From Lientehia sp934351765 (GTDB taxonomy: Bacteria; Bacillota; Clostridia; Lachnospirales; Lachnospiraceae): 64,000 nucleotides of DNA. Positions 16,562-25,459 of the stretch are shown here, piece after piece. Under the pieces are notes generated by a model. The model was not told where the DNA came from. It made no database searches and saw nothing but the letters and a program-made list of their open reading frames with translations. The stretch is from contig NZ_JBQKGG010000005.1 in NCBI RefSeq assembly GCF_052118925.1, positions 1 to 64,000 of the forward strand. The letters run 5' to 3'. The position numbers were made by a program, and so were the translations under genes. Numbering within the stretch: the first letter of the stretch is position 1; every line of letters begins with the position of its first letter.

Positions 16562-17767
16562 CTATGCCTGAAGCAACTTACTTCTCAATGACAGAAGCAC
16601 CAGGCTCATCAGAATCATGATTGCAATATTCACCAGTGTGCTGATTATGCCTAATACACTGGTCTGCAGTCCGGAGCTGGAAGCTGCCGCCATGGTTATC
16701 ACCAGGATCAGAAGCTGGAGTGCTCCAAGGATAAAATTCATAACGATCACAAACATGGACAGCTTCTTTGCCGGCCAGCCGCTCTGGCAGATCTGGACTG
16801 CCGAGCTTACGCATCCGCGAAGCTTCACCAGATAAAGGATCACCAGGATCATCACGATCACAAAGATCACCATCAGAACCGGAAGCATTGCCAGAAGTGT
16901 CAAGTATGCCTCATAAGAAACAATATACTGGCTCAGCAGATTACTGTTGGAAAGTATGGACTGCATGGCAAACAGGAGCACCAGAAGCAGTGCAAAGCCC
17001 ACGCAGGCCAGAACCAGAAGTGCAATCAGGGAACCGCGCACCAGCCCAAGGCCGCTTCCCTGCATCACACGGCCGCTCTTTGCCTCTCCGTAGCTCTTCC
17101 AGAGACCAATGCAGATCAGGATCATCGGAATCATCATCAATATGCCGAGGAACACCGTCATCATCAGGTTACTCTCCCCGTTCAGTGTTCCCGTCATAGC
17201 AGACTGACCGGTAAATAAAGAGATCAGAGACAACACCAGATTCGCTGTCAGAAGTATCGTAAAGATCAGAAACATCGTTGAACTGATGGTTTCTCTTAAT
17301 GCCCGCTGCGCTATGGTTTCTCCGCCCGCTGCACCATACACGGGCTGGCCATAGCCCTGATTTCCGTATTGCGACTGACCATAGCCCTGGTTTTCGTACT
17401 GCGGCTGACCATAGCCCTGGGTTTCATTCTGCGGCTGGCCATAGCCCTGGTTTCCGTACTGCGACTGGCCATAGCCCTGGTTTCCGTACTGCGACTGGCC
17501 ATAGCCCTGATTTTCATTCTGCGGCTGACCATAGCCCTGGTTTCCGTACTGCGGCTGGCCATAGCCCTGATTTTCATTCTGCGGCTGACCATAGCCCTGG
17601 TTTCCGTACTGCGACTGGCCATAGCCCTGATTTCCATACTGGGGAGTTTCTCCCTGACTGCCATACTGAGGCTGGCTGTACCCTTGCTTTCCATACTGGG
17701 GAGTTTCTCCTTGACCTTCATAGGTGCTTTGCCCATAGCTCTGGTCATTTGTGTAATTGTCACCCAT
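16562..17767 (-). CDS. Membrane protein with N-terminal YGQ-rich repeat domain
   Basis: 401 residues, family not recognised. Residues about 1-145 are a low-complexity tract made of a ten-residue unit (QGYGQ-S/P-Q-Y/N-G/E-N), about ten copies, almost free of charged and hydrophobic side chains. The rest is hydrophobic with about six membrane spans, resembling small bacterial membrane proteins of unknown function. ATG 17767 (MGDNYTND) follows AGAGGAG at seven bases. The tract would be cytoplasmic if the first span enters from inside. Its composition resembles prion-like domains that self-associate. A promoter-like TGTTATAAT lies about 85 bases upstream, inside the terminator of the next gene. 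Confidence 0.75.
   Translation of the reverse strand: MGDNYTNDQSYGQSTYEGQGETPQYGKQGYSQPQYGSQGETPQYGNQGYGQSQYGNQGYGQPQNENQGYGQPQYGNQGYGQPQNENQGYGQSQYGNQGYGQSQYGNQGYGQPQNETQGYGQPQYENQGYGQSQYGNQGYGQPVYGAAGGETIAQRALRETISSTMFLIFTILLTANLVLSLISLFTGQSAMTGTLNGESNLMMTVFLGILMMIPMILICIGLWKSYGEAKSGRVMQGSGLGLVRGSLIALLVLACVGFALLLVLLFAMQSILSNSNLLSQYIVSYEAYLTLLAMLPVLMVIFVIVMILVILYLVKLRGCVSSAVQICQSGWPAKKLSMFVIVMNFILGALQLLILVITMAAASSSGLQTSVLGIISTLVNIAIMILMSLVLLSLRSKLLQA
17349..17648. repeat. Ten-copy 30-bp coding repeat
   Basis: CCATAGCCCTG recurs at exact 30-base steps from 17349 to 17619, each followed by variants of ATTTCCGTACTGCGACTGG. It encodes the ten-residue YGQ unit of the membrane protein. Copies differ by few bases and fall into two alternating subtypes (YGN and NEN), suggesting expansion of a higher-order block. 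Confidence 0.95.
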
Positions 17768-17866
17768 ACGCTTCTCCTCTCTGTTCTGTTCAAGACCTGC
17801 TTCTCTCATCTGTGTCTCCGATTTACTGTCGATTCAGACATCCTACCTGCATTATAACATAAAACA

Positions 17867-17920
17867 CGCGCCGATTGACAAAATCTTTCTGTGAAACCAG
17901 AAAAAATGTCAGTCGGCGCG
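17867..17920 (-). terminator. Terminator of the aldo/keto reductase gene, overlapping a promoter
   Basis: The arms CGCGCCGATTGACA and TGTCAGTCGGCGCG pair with one mismatch around a 26-base loop; on the minus strand TGTTTTATG follows. The same segment supplies a TTGTCA (17881-17876) and TATAAT (17856-17851, extended TGTTATAAT, spacing 19) for the next gene, so termination and initiation overlap. Confidence 0.7.
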
Positions 17921-17940
17921 CTTCTTATACGATTTTCTGC

Positions 17941-18909
17941 CTACTTTGCAGGCTTGGGATTGGAGTTTCCTACCTGCGCCCGCTTCTCATCGGACAGAGT
18001 CGCCCGGTACAGCTCATACCACTCTGCTCTGGAAAGCGTCACATTGGAGGCCGTACAGATATCCTTTAAGCGCTCCTTGTTTGTTGTTCCGATCAACGGC
18101 TGGATCTTTGCCGGATGACGCAGGATCCATGCGATGGCAATGGCGGACGGAGATACGTTCTTTTCCTCTGCCATGCGGTTTACTACGGAATTCAGGATCG
18201 GATACTGGTCATCCTTCATGAATACGCCGCCGTAGAACCGAACCTGGAACGGTGACCAGGCCTGTGCCGTCATCTTGTTCATTCTCATATAAGTAAGAAC
18301 TCCGCCGTTACGGTCCACATTGTCTGCCTCATTGAGCTGAACCGAATCCGTAGGATCGATCAGCGTCGTATGAGCCACGGAAAGCTGCATCTGGTTGATG
18401 ATCAGCCGCTGGTTGATGCAGGACTGAAGATACATCAGATCCATGGTCTTGAAGTTGCTGACACCGAAATACCGAACCTTGCCGCTGGTGTGGAGAAGGT
18501 CAAACGCCTCTGCCACTTCCTCCGGCTCCATCAGCGTATCGGCCCGATGTAAAAGGAAGCTGTCCAGATAATCCACCTTCAGACGCTTCATGCTGTTCTC
18601 TACCGATTCGATAATATGCTCTTTTGTCGTATCAATGTAAAGTGTTTTTTCCGTATCGCGGATCAGCGCACACTTGGACTGAATCATGATCTTATTGCGA
18701 AGTCCGGGATTCCGCTCCAGGATCCGGCCGAAATATTCTTCGGAGGCACCAAAACCATAAACATCCGCATGGTCAAAGAAATTGATTCCCTCATCCACTG
18801 CCGTCAGCACCAGCTGCTCCGCATCCTCAAAGGGGATCCGACAGTCTCTCATACAGCCAAGAGCCATTTCCGAGGCTTCCATCACGCCGCCGATCATAAT
18901 GTGTTTCAT
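17941..18909 (-). CDS. Aldo/keto reductase (YdhF-like)
   Basis: A 322-residue cytoplasmic NADPH-dependent oxidoreductase of the AKR fold. Catalytic tetrad candidates are all visible: Asp in FFDHADVYG, Tyr in the same motif, Lys in IMIQSKCAL and His in SFLLHRAD. The segment KVRYFGVSNFKTMDLMYLQ and the C-terminal IQPLIGTTNKERLKDI (coenzyme-binding) are typical of the COG4989 branch. GGAGGAAGAAT lies before ATG 18909. It stands alone. The physiological carbonyl substrate is unknown. Confidence 0.92.
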   Translation of the reverse strand: MKHIMIGGVMEASEMALGCMRDCRIPFEDAEQLVLTAVDEGINFFDHADVYGFGASEEYFGRILERNPGLRNKIMIQSKCALIRDTEKTLYIDTTKEHIIESVENSMKRLKVDYLDSFLLHRADTLMEPEEVAEAFDLLHTSGKVRYFGVSNFKTMDLMYLQSCINQRLIINQMQLSVAHTTLIDPTDSVQLNEADNVDRNGGVLTYMRMNKMTAQAWSPFQVRFYGGVFMKDDQYPILNSVVNRMAEEKNVSPSAIAIAWILRHPAKIQPLIGTTNKERLKDICTASNVTLSRAEWYELYRATLSDEKRAQVGNSNPKPAK

Positions 18910-19111
18910 ATTCTTCCTCCTTTTTCATATCCGATTTGCCCGCCACCTACTGCAGGTGTAATTTGATTTCATCATATCATATATGCCGGCCTTTTACCAT
19001 ACGCTATCCTGCCATGTTGCTGTCAGCATTTCGTTGACGCCTTTTCCCAAACCAGTTATAATAAATACGATGTACATTTTTATCATGGATGAATAGAAAG
19101 GACTCCTCTTT

Positions 19112-19978
19112 ATGTGGACTGCCAACAACTGGAATGATTATGAAGTGATCGATACCTCGAACGGGGAAAAGCTGGAGCGCTGGGGGAATTATCTTCTGGT
19201 GCGGCCTGACCCGCAGGTGATCTGGAATACCCCCCGAACAGAACGGGGCTGGAAAACATGTAACGGCCACTACCACCGCAGCAGCCGTGGCGGCGGTGAA
19301 TGGGAATTTTTCGATCTGCCGGAGCAGTGGAGCATCGGCTACGAACGGCTGGGACTTACATTTAATCTGAAGCCCTTCAGCTTCAAGCACACCGGACTTT
19401 TTCCTGAACAGGCCGTCAACTGGGACTGGTTCTCCGAAAAAATCAAAGCCGCAGGCAGACCTGTCAAGGTTCTGAATCTCTTCGCCTATACCGGCGGTGC
19501 GACTCTGGCATGTGCTTCCGCAGGAGCGGCAGTGACTCATGTGGACGCCTCCAAGGGCATGGTAACCTGGGCGAAGGAAAACGCAAAATCCTCCGGTCTT
19601 TCCGATGCACCGATCCGCTGGATCGTGGACGACTGTGTAAAGTTCGTAGAGCGGGAGATCCGCCGCGGAAACCATTACGACGGGATCATCATGGATCCTC
19701 CCTCCTATGGCCGCGGGCCGAAGGGGGAGATCTGGAAGATCGAGGACGCCATTTTCCCGCTGGTGGAGCTCTGTGCAAAGCTTCTGTCTGATGATCCGCT
19801 GTTTTTCCTGATCAATTCCTATACCACCGGGCTTGCCCCGTCGGTGCTCTCTTATATGCTCGGCATAACCTTAAAGAACTATCAGGGAACCATTTCCGCC
19901 GATGAAGTCGGACTTCCGGTCACAAAGACCGGACTGGTGCTCCCCTGCGGAGCCTCCGGGCGCTGGGAAAGCCATTAG
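19112..19978 (+). CDS. Class I SAM-dependent methyltransferase (RlmI/RlmK-like)
   Basis: 288 residues. The C-terminal two thirds form a Rossmann methyltransferase: motif I LNLFAYTGGATLACASAGAAVTHVDAS, an Asp-containing DDCVKFVEREI, and motif IV DPPSYGRGPKGE. This set matches COG1092 enzymes that methylate 23S rRNA; the N-terminal part replaces the PUA domain of E. coli RlmI. The target base cannot be assigned from sequence. AAAGGA lies upstream of the ATG. Its stop codon overlaps that of the convergent gene by four bases. Confidence 0.85.
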   Translation: MWTANNWNDYEVIDTSNGEKLERWGNYLLVRPDPQVIWNTPRTERGWKTCNGHYHRSSRGGGEWEFFDLPEQWSIGYERLGLTFNLKPFSFKHTGLFPEQAVNWDWFSEKIKAAGRPVKVLNLFAYTGGATLACASAGAAVTHVDASKGMVTWAKENAKSSGLSDAPIRWIVDDCVKFVEREIRRGNHYDGIIMDPPSYGRGPKGEIWKIEDAIFPLVELCAKLLSDDPLFFLINSYTTGLAPSVLSYMLGITLKNYQGTISADEVGLPVTKTGLVLPCGASGRWESH

Positions 19979-20592
19979 GCTCCCAGCCCCAGTCTCTGCT
20001 TCACATTCTCTTCATAGGAATCCCAGTCCAGCTGTTTTCCTTCTTTTGCTGCCGCCTTGATCTCTCCAATTTCCTGGTCGGTAAGCTGCAGTGTCTCCCG
20101 GAAGAAGGTTTCGATCTCCATACGAAACTGATTCAGCACATCTTCATTATCCCGCACGATCCCGTCGGAAACTGCCTCATCAATCATCTTCAGGGCCTGG
20201 CAGTCACCGGACAACGCATAGGAAATCCCATAGTAGGCCGATGAAGCTGCAGGCTCCTCAAGAGCTTTCTTCGTCTGCTCCATGGCTTTCATCCAGTTCC
20301 TTGTACTTCCCACTTCCCAGTATTTCTGATACTCTGAACCGCTTACTCCGGCGTTCGTGTAGGCATCATAAAGCCCCTGATAATCACCTTTTTGATAATA
20401 TTCCTCCAAAACCGCCACGACATCTGCACCTGATTCCTTTGTGCCCTGCTTTCCCCGCTTCTGGATCATGGATTTCGCCACCAGAACGAGAAGCACCGCA
20501 AATGCACACAGGGCCACTGTTCCGAGCAGCCATTTCAGCCGCCCCTCTCCGCTGTTTTCTTTACCGCCGCGGTGTCTGCCTTGGATCGTCAT
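19975..20592 (-). CDS. Single-span membrane protein of unknown function
   Basis: 205 residues. A short basic N-terminus is followed by one membrane span (about 20-40, WLLGTVALCAFAVLLVLVA), then a mostly helical, Glu/Lys/Tyr-rich exterior part (VLEEYYQKGDYQGLYDAYTNAG...). The helical-pair pattern is reminiscent of TPR-like modules but I see no clear repeat. No enzyme motif. GAGG lies 11 bases before the ATG, rather far. The gene converges on the methyltransferase and its stop overlaps that gene's stop. Confidence 0.65.
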   Translation of the reverse strand: MTIQGRHRGGKENSGEGRLKWLLGTVALCAFAVLLVLVAKSMIQKRGKQGTKESGADVVAVLEEYYQKGDYQGLYDAYTNAGVSGSEYQKYWEVGSTRNWMKAMEQTKKALEEPAASSAYYGISYALSGDCQALKMIDEAVSDGIVRDNEDVLNQFRMEIETFFRETLQLTDQEIGEIKAAAKEGKQLDWDSYEENVKQRLGLGA

Positions 20593-20669
20593 GCTCTGTT
20601 TTTCCTCGCTTTCTGTTTTTTTATGTTATAATAAATACACCTATGATATCACATGAAAGGATTTTTTCT

Positions 20670-21395
20670 ATGAAGAATCTTACTGCTTACGTTACCGGCG
20701 CTTCCCGCGGGATCGGGCGCGCCATCGCTCTGCGTCTCGCCCGTGAGGGCTGCCGTCTGGTAATCTGCTCCAGAGGAGAAGAGACGCTTCTGAAAACAAA
20801 AGCGGATATTGAAGCCCTGGGAACGGATTGTCTGGCTATCACCGCCGATGTGGGCGATCCCTCAGACTGTGAACAGCTTTTTGATGCAGCCCGCTCCTTC
20901 GGTACTCCGGATCTTCTGATCAACAATGCCGGGATTTCCCGGATCGGACTTCTTCAGGACATGTCGCCTGCTGAGTGGAATCAGGTCATCGGCACCAACC
21001 TTTCCTCCGTGTTTTACTGCTGCCGCCTGGCCATTCCCTTCATGGTCTCGGCCCATGCCGGGCGGATCCTGAATATTTCCTCCGTCTGGGGCTCGGTCGG
21101 TGCTTCCTGTGAAGCGGCCTATTCCGCATCCAAGGGCGGCGTCAACGCGTTGACAAAAGCGCTGGCAAAGGAGCTGGCTCCCTCCGGAATTCCGGTCAAT
21201 GCCATCGCCTGCGGTGCCATTGACACCACGATGAACCAGTTTCTGGATGAGGACGAACGGACGGCACTGATTGACGAGATCCCCGCCTGTCGTCTTGGAA
21301 CACCGGATGAGGTCGCCGAGCTTGCTTTCCAGCTTCTGACCTCCCCCGCCTATCTCACCGGACAGATCATCACGATGGACGGAGGCTGGCAGTAA
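20670..21395 (+). CDS. SDR family oxidoreductase (FabG-like)
   Basis: A 241-residue classical short-chain dehydrogenase/reductase. The cofactor loop is TGASRGIGRAIA (residues about 9-20), followed by NNAGIS, catalytic Ser in ISSVWGSVG and YSASKGG with the Tyr and Lys. The CSRGEE after beta-2 favours NADPH. It resembles 3-oxoacyl-ACP reductase FabG, but it lies outside a fatty acid synthesis cluster so another substrate is possible. The start is ATG 20670 (MKNLTAYVTG) with AAAGGA upstream; a much longer in-frame reading has no family support. Confidence 0.9.
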   Translation: MKNLTAYVTGASRGIGRAIALRLAREGCRLVICSRGEETLLKTKADIEALGTDCLAITADVGDPSDCEQLFDAARSFGTPDLLINNAGISRIGLLQDMSPAEWNQVIGTNLSSVFYCCRLAIPFMVSAHAGRILNISSVWGSVGASCEAAYSASKGGVNALTKALAKELAPSGIPVNAIACGAIDTTMNQFLDEDERTALIDEIPACRLGTPDEVAELAFQLLTSPAYLTGQIITMDGGWQ

Positions 21396-21398
21396 TCT

Positions 21399-22055
21399 TT
21401 ACTCCGAAAACAGCAGGATTTCCCCGTCATGCTCCGCATAATAAGGCGCTTTGCCTTTTTTTATCACGGCCTTTCCTCCGGTGGCCTCGGTGATCTTTTT
21501 GATGAACCCGTCACAGATCTCCTCCGGAGCCATGACGCGGGCAGTCACCGATTCGGTGTATTCCGTATCCAGGATCTGTACACCGTTTTGCACGGCAAGA
21601 TACTGGAGCTTTCCAAGCCCGTTGTAATCACAGGTGATGAACAGCTCCTGCCCCGGCTTTTTATGAAGGATAACACTGTGCTTCAGCCCTTCCTTTACCG
21701 CACCGGAATATGCCCGCACCAGTCCGCCTGTTCCAAGCAGGGTTCCGCCAAAGTATCTCGTCACCACCACACAGATATTATGGATCTGTGCACCGGTGAT
21801 CACATCCAGCATGGGCCGGCCGGCTGTTCCGCCCGGTTCTCCGTCGTCACTGCATCGGAGCGTTGGATTCACAAGACCGACAGAAAACGCACTGCAGTGA
21901 TGCCTGGCATCCCAGTATTTTTTCCGCACCTCTTCCATAAACGAAGCTGCCTCTTCCTCTGATTTTATCGGGCGCACCTGTGCAATAAACCGGGATTTTT
22001 TTTCGATCAGTTCTCCCTCACCGCCGCGGTAAGCCTCCAGATAATCTGTTCTCAT
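21399..22055 (-). CDS. YigZ / IMPACT family protein
   Basis: 218 residues, the standard length. The N-terminal UPF0029/IMPACT domain includes KKSRFIAQVRPIKSEEEA, the conserved DARHHCSAFSVG, and DDGEPGGTAGRPMLDVI; the smaller C-terminal ferredoxin-like domain (DUF1949) follows. The family is universally conserved, with a proposed role at the ribosome or in translation stress, but the bacterial function is not settled. AGGAAAATCT precedes the ATG. It converges on the SDR gene with three bases between stop codons. Confidence 0.9.
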   Translation of the reverse strand: MRTDYLEAYRGGEGELIEKKSRFIAQVRPIKSEEEAASFMEEVRKKYWDARHHCSAFSVGLVNPTLRCSDDGEPGGTAGRPMLDVITGAQIHNICVVVTRYFGGTLLGTGGLVRAYSGAVKEGLKHSVILHKKPGQELFITCDYNGLGKLQYLAVQNGVQILDTEYTESVTARVMAPEEICDGFIKKITEATGGKAVIKKGKAPYYAEHDGEILLFSE

Positions 22056-22191
22056 AGATTTTCCTTTCCTCTCCTTCGTTTTACGCCCTCATTGTAATAC
22101 AGATTTCCCATCGGGGCAACCATCGTTTTTACTATTACCCCTTTTATCCCTGTCTGTTTTTTGGTATACTGAAGGTCTAGGAGGTCACTCT

Positions 22192-24969
22192 ATGAATTAT
22201 GGAAAAAACGGATTGAAAAAGCAGCTCCGCCATCTGACTTCTTCTGGTGTCCGGCACAGGAGCCGGATCGCGGTCACTGCGTTCAAAGCCTTTTTATTTG
22301 GGATTTTCGGTCTGCTGACCGTTCTGATTTTCATCGGCCTCGGCATGTTCCGCGGGATTCTGAATTCCACACCGGATCTGGCGTCTCTCGATATGTCGCC
22401 TAATGCATCCGCTACGATCCTTTATGACGCCGGCGGGAACGAGATCCAGACTCTTGTAATGGCAGGCTCAAACCGCCAGCCGGTAGAATATTCCGAAATG
22501 CCGAAGAACCTGATCAACGCGTTTGTCGCCATTGAAGATTCCCGGTTCTGGACCCATAACGGTGTCGATGTCAAGGGCTTTGCCCGGGCGGCCGTCAGCG
22601 CTGTCACCTCCGGCGAGCTGGATCAGGGCGCCAGTACCATCACCCAACAGCTTATTAAGAACGTGGCGTTCGGCGGTGGAATGGAATCCTCCCTGGGTGC
22701 CAAGATCAAGCGAAAGATCCAGGAGCAGTATCTGGCAATCCAGCTGGAGAAAACCATGGATAAGACGATTATCCTCCAGAATTATCTGAACACGATCAAT
22801 CTTGGCGCCAACACGCTCGGTGTAGAGTCGGCTGCCCAGCGTTATTTCGGGAAGCATGTCAGTGAACTGGAGCTTTCCGAGTGCGCCGTTATCGCGGCCG
22901 TTACCTCGAACCCCACCCGCTACAATCCCATCACCCACCCGGAGGAAAATGCCAAACGGCGGGATATTGTGCTGGAAAACATGTTTGATCAGGGCTATAT
23001 CAGTACCGATGAACTGAAGGAAGCCCAGCGGGATGATGTTTACACGGAAATCGCGGATCATGATACCGCACGCGAAGCGGAATCCTCTGTTTACAGCTAT
23101 TTTGTTGATGAAACCATCGTCCAGGCGCTGGCTGATCTGGAGGACGCCGGCTATTCGGAAGCGGAGGCAAGAAACCTTCTTTACAGCGGCGGTCTGCGGA
23201 TCTACACGACCCAGGATCCACAGCTTCAGACCATCATGGACGAGGAGATCTCCAACCCGGACAATTATGCCCATACAGAATTAAAATACAGCTTTACTTA
23301 CCGTCTGTCCGTCACTCATAAAGACGGCTCCACCGAGCATTTTTCAGAAAACAATGTCCGAAGCTATATGCGCCAGAAGAACGGAGCGGCCTTTAAGCTG
23401 ATCTTCGCCACGGAAGAGGAAGCACGCGCCTGTGCCGCTGAATATCGCAGCACAGTAGTCGGAGGCGATGACACGGTGGACGGCGAACGGCTGGATATCA
23501 CACTTCAGCCTCAGGGCTCCTGTGTCCTCATGGATCAGGAAACCGGTTATGTCCGTGCCATCAGCGGAGGCCGCGGGGAAAAGACCGCTTCCCTCAGCCT
23601 GAACCGTGCTACAGACAGTCTCCGCCAGCCAGGTTCCACCTTCAAGGTTCTGACGGCGTTTGCTCCTGCTCTGGACAGCGCCGGTGCGACTCTTGGAAGC
23701 GTTTACTATGATGCGCCTTACTCCTTTGAGGATAAGACCTTCACCAACTGGTGGGGCGATGAATACGTGGGATATGCCAATATCCGTGACGGAATCGACT
23801 ACTCCATGAACATTATCGCATTAAAGACCATGATGAACACCGTCACCCCCCAGCTCGGTTATCAGTACGCACTGGATTTCGGGATCACCTCTCTGGTAGA
23901 GAGCGAGACCGGAGCCAATGGAAAGGTATACAGTGATATTGGTTCTGCCCTCTGCCTCGGCGGTATTACCCATGGTGTCAGCAACCTGGAACTGACAGCC
24001 GCTTACGCTGCCATCGCCAACAAGGGGGTTTACACCAAACCGGTCTACTATACAAAGATCGTAGACAGCAATGGAAGAATCCTTATCGACAAGGAGCCCG
24101 AAACCCATACCGTTATCAAGGAAACCACCGCATGGCTTCTGACAGACGCCATGCAGGGAGTCTGCGTATCCTCTCATCTGTATAATCACGGAAACATCGG
24201 AACCAGTTCCTTTGAGACCAAGATCGAAGGGCTTCCCACTGCCGCAAAGAGCGGTACGACCACCGGAAGCAATGATATCTGGTTTGTCGGTTATACGCCT
24301 TATTATACCCTTGGCGTATGGCAGGGTTTTGATGAAAACACCTCCGTGACGGAAAGCTCCGATGTCCGCCAGCTCTGGTACAGCATCATGTCCCGCGCCT
24401 GTAACGGTCTCCCGTCAAAGGAGTTCCCGGAACGTCCCTCCTCCATCGAGGAGGTCACCATCTGTCACAAATCCGGGAAGCTGGCGATCCCCGGTGTCTG
24501 CAATGCCGACCCGGCAGGAGATATGACTTATACGGAATATTTCGTAAAGGGTACCGCTCCTACAGAGGTCTGCGATCACCATACCAGCGTCACCGTCTGC
24601 ACCTTAAGCGGCTGCCTTGCCACTGAGTTCTGCCCGCCGGAATTAAAGTCCAACCGGGTCTACCGGACGATCACGGATGAATCCACCGGAAGTACCGATG
24701 ACACCAGCTATCTGCTGCCGGCGGCCCTGAAAAACAGCTCCTGCTATATTCATACAGGAAGCGCATTCCCGTTCCTGGAGCCGTCTTCGGAGGCCGATGA
24801 AAGTAATTCTGACAGTCTGAATAACGGTTCTGAAAGTGGCTCCGGAAACCAGAATTCTGATCATCCTGGAAACAGTTCCGGAAGCGGAACCGGAAACAAC
24901 AGCTCCGGCGGAAGTCCCGGTTCCGGAAACGCAGCACCCGGAAACGCCCCCGGTCTGCTGGCTCAATAG
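22192..24969 (+). CDS. Class A penicillin-binding protein (PBP1a type)
   Basis: A 925-residue bifunctional peptidoglycan synthase anchored by one N-terminal span (about 35-58). The glycosyltransferase (GT51) domain shows EDSRFWTHNGVD with the catalytic Glu, GASTITQQLIKN and KTIILQNYLNTINLG. The transpeptidase domain has the active-site Ser in RQPGSTFKVL, an SxN-type YSMN and KSGTTTG. After this comes a PASTA-less Cys-containing tail and a Ser/Gly/Asn-rich disordered C-terminus of about 60 residues. AGGAGG precedes the ATG. It acts at the outer face of the cytoplasmic membrane in wall growth. Confidence 0.96.
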   Translation: MNYGKNGLKKQLRHLTSSGVRHRSRIAVTAFKAFLFGIFGLLTVLIFIGLGMFRGILNSTPDLASLDMSPNASATILYDAGGNEIQTLVMAGSNRQPVEYSEMPKNLINAFVAIEDSRFWTHNGVDVKGFARAAVSAVTSGELDQGASTITQQLIKNVAFGGGMESSLGAKIKRKIQEQYLAIQLEKTMDKTIILQNYLNTINLGANTLGVESAAQRYFGKHVSELELSECAVIAAVTSNPTRYNPITHPEENAKRRDIVLENMFDQGYISTDELKEAQRDDVYTEIADHDTAREAESSVYSYFVDETIVQALADLEDAGYSEAEARNLLYSGGLRIYTTQDPQLQTIMDEEISNPDNYAHTELKYSFTYRLSVTHKDGSTEHFSENNVRSYMRQKNGAAFKLIFATEEEARACAAEYRSTVVGGDDTVDGERLDITLQPQGSCVLMDQETGYVRAISGGRGEKTASLSLNRATDSLRQPGSTFKVLTAFAPALDSAGATLGSVYYDAPYSFEDKTFTNWWGDEYVGYANIRDGIDYSMNIIALKTMMNTVTPQLGYQYALDFGITSLVESETGANGKVYSDIGSALCLGGITHGVSNLELTAAYAAIANKGVYTKPVYYTKIVDSNGRILIDKEPETHTVIKETTAWLLTDAMQGVCVSSHLYNHGNIGTSSFETKIEGLPTAAKSGTTTGSNDIWFVGYTPYYTLGVWQGFDENTSVTESSDVRQLWYSIMSRACNGLPSKEFPERPSSIEEVTICHKSGKLAIPGVCNADPAGDMTYTEYFVKGTAPTEVCDHHTSVTVCTLSGCLATEFCPPELKSNRVYRTITDESTGSTDDTSYLLPAALKNSSCYIHTGSAFPFLEPSSEADESNSDSLNNGSESGSGNQNSDHPGNSSGSGTGNNSSGGSPGSGNAAPGNAPGLLAQ

Positions 24970-25025
24970 CGTATAAAAAGATCCATAGTGCACACACTGT
25001 TCTTATGACAGAAAGGTGGTGTACT

Positions 25026-25382
25026 ATGGATTTTTTTAAAGCATTTCTCATTGGCGGCTCGATCTGTGCGCTGGTTCAGATCCTCATGGATCATACGAAG
25101 CTCATGCCCGGACGCATTATGGTGCTCCTTGTCTGTACCGGAGCTGTTCTTGGATTTCTGGGGCTCTATCAGCCCTTTATCGACTGGGCCGGCGCCGGCG
25201 CCTCGATTCCTCTTCTCGGCTTCGGAAATACACTGTTTCGCGGTGTAAGGGACGCCATTGACGAAAAAGGCGCCCTCGGCCTCTTCCTGGGCGGGTTTCG
25301 AGCCGGTGCCGCAGGAATCAGCGGGGCGCTGATCTTCGGTTATCTCGGTTCTCTGTTCTTTGAACCGAAAATGAAAGATTAA
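25026..25382 (+). CDS. spoVAE: Stage V sporulation protein AE (SpoVAEb-type)
   Basis: 118 residues with three to four hydrophobic segments. It matches the SpoVAC/SpoVAE family: FLIGGSICALVQILMDHTKLMPGRI, then LGLYQPFIDWAGAGASIPLLGFGNTL and DEKGALGLFLGGFRAGAAGISGAL. SpoVA proteins form the spore inner-membrane channel for dipicolinic acid. The start ATG 25026 (MDFFKAF) follows AAAGGTGG; the upstream in-frame ATG is inside the ribosome-binding region. spoVAC and spoVAD are not adjacent, so this copy is separated from the usual operon. It shows the organism is, or descends from, a spore former. Confidence 0.87.
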   Translation: MDFFKAFLIGGSICALVQILMDHTKLMPGRIMVLLVCTGAVLGFLGLYQPFIDWAGAGASIPLLGFGNTLFRGVRDAIDEKGALGLFLGGFRAGAAGISGALIFGYLGSLFFEPKMKD

Positions 25383-25459
25383 AACCAGATTAAACACATT
25401 ATTCAAACCGGCAAAGCAGTCTGTATGATCCGAACCGAAGCATAACACACTGCTTTCCT

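Noticed and set aside
17349..17648. Regular 30-bp repeats that might be a CRISPR array
   Set aside because: The repeats are contiguous with no unique spacers and translate into a ten-residue protein repeat within a valid gene.
20091..20669. N-terminal extension of the SDR protein by 193 codons
   Set aside because: The extension is Pro/Ser-rich, antisense to another gene, and the Rossmann motif starts at ATG 20670 with its own ribosome site.
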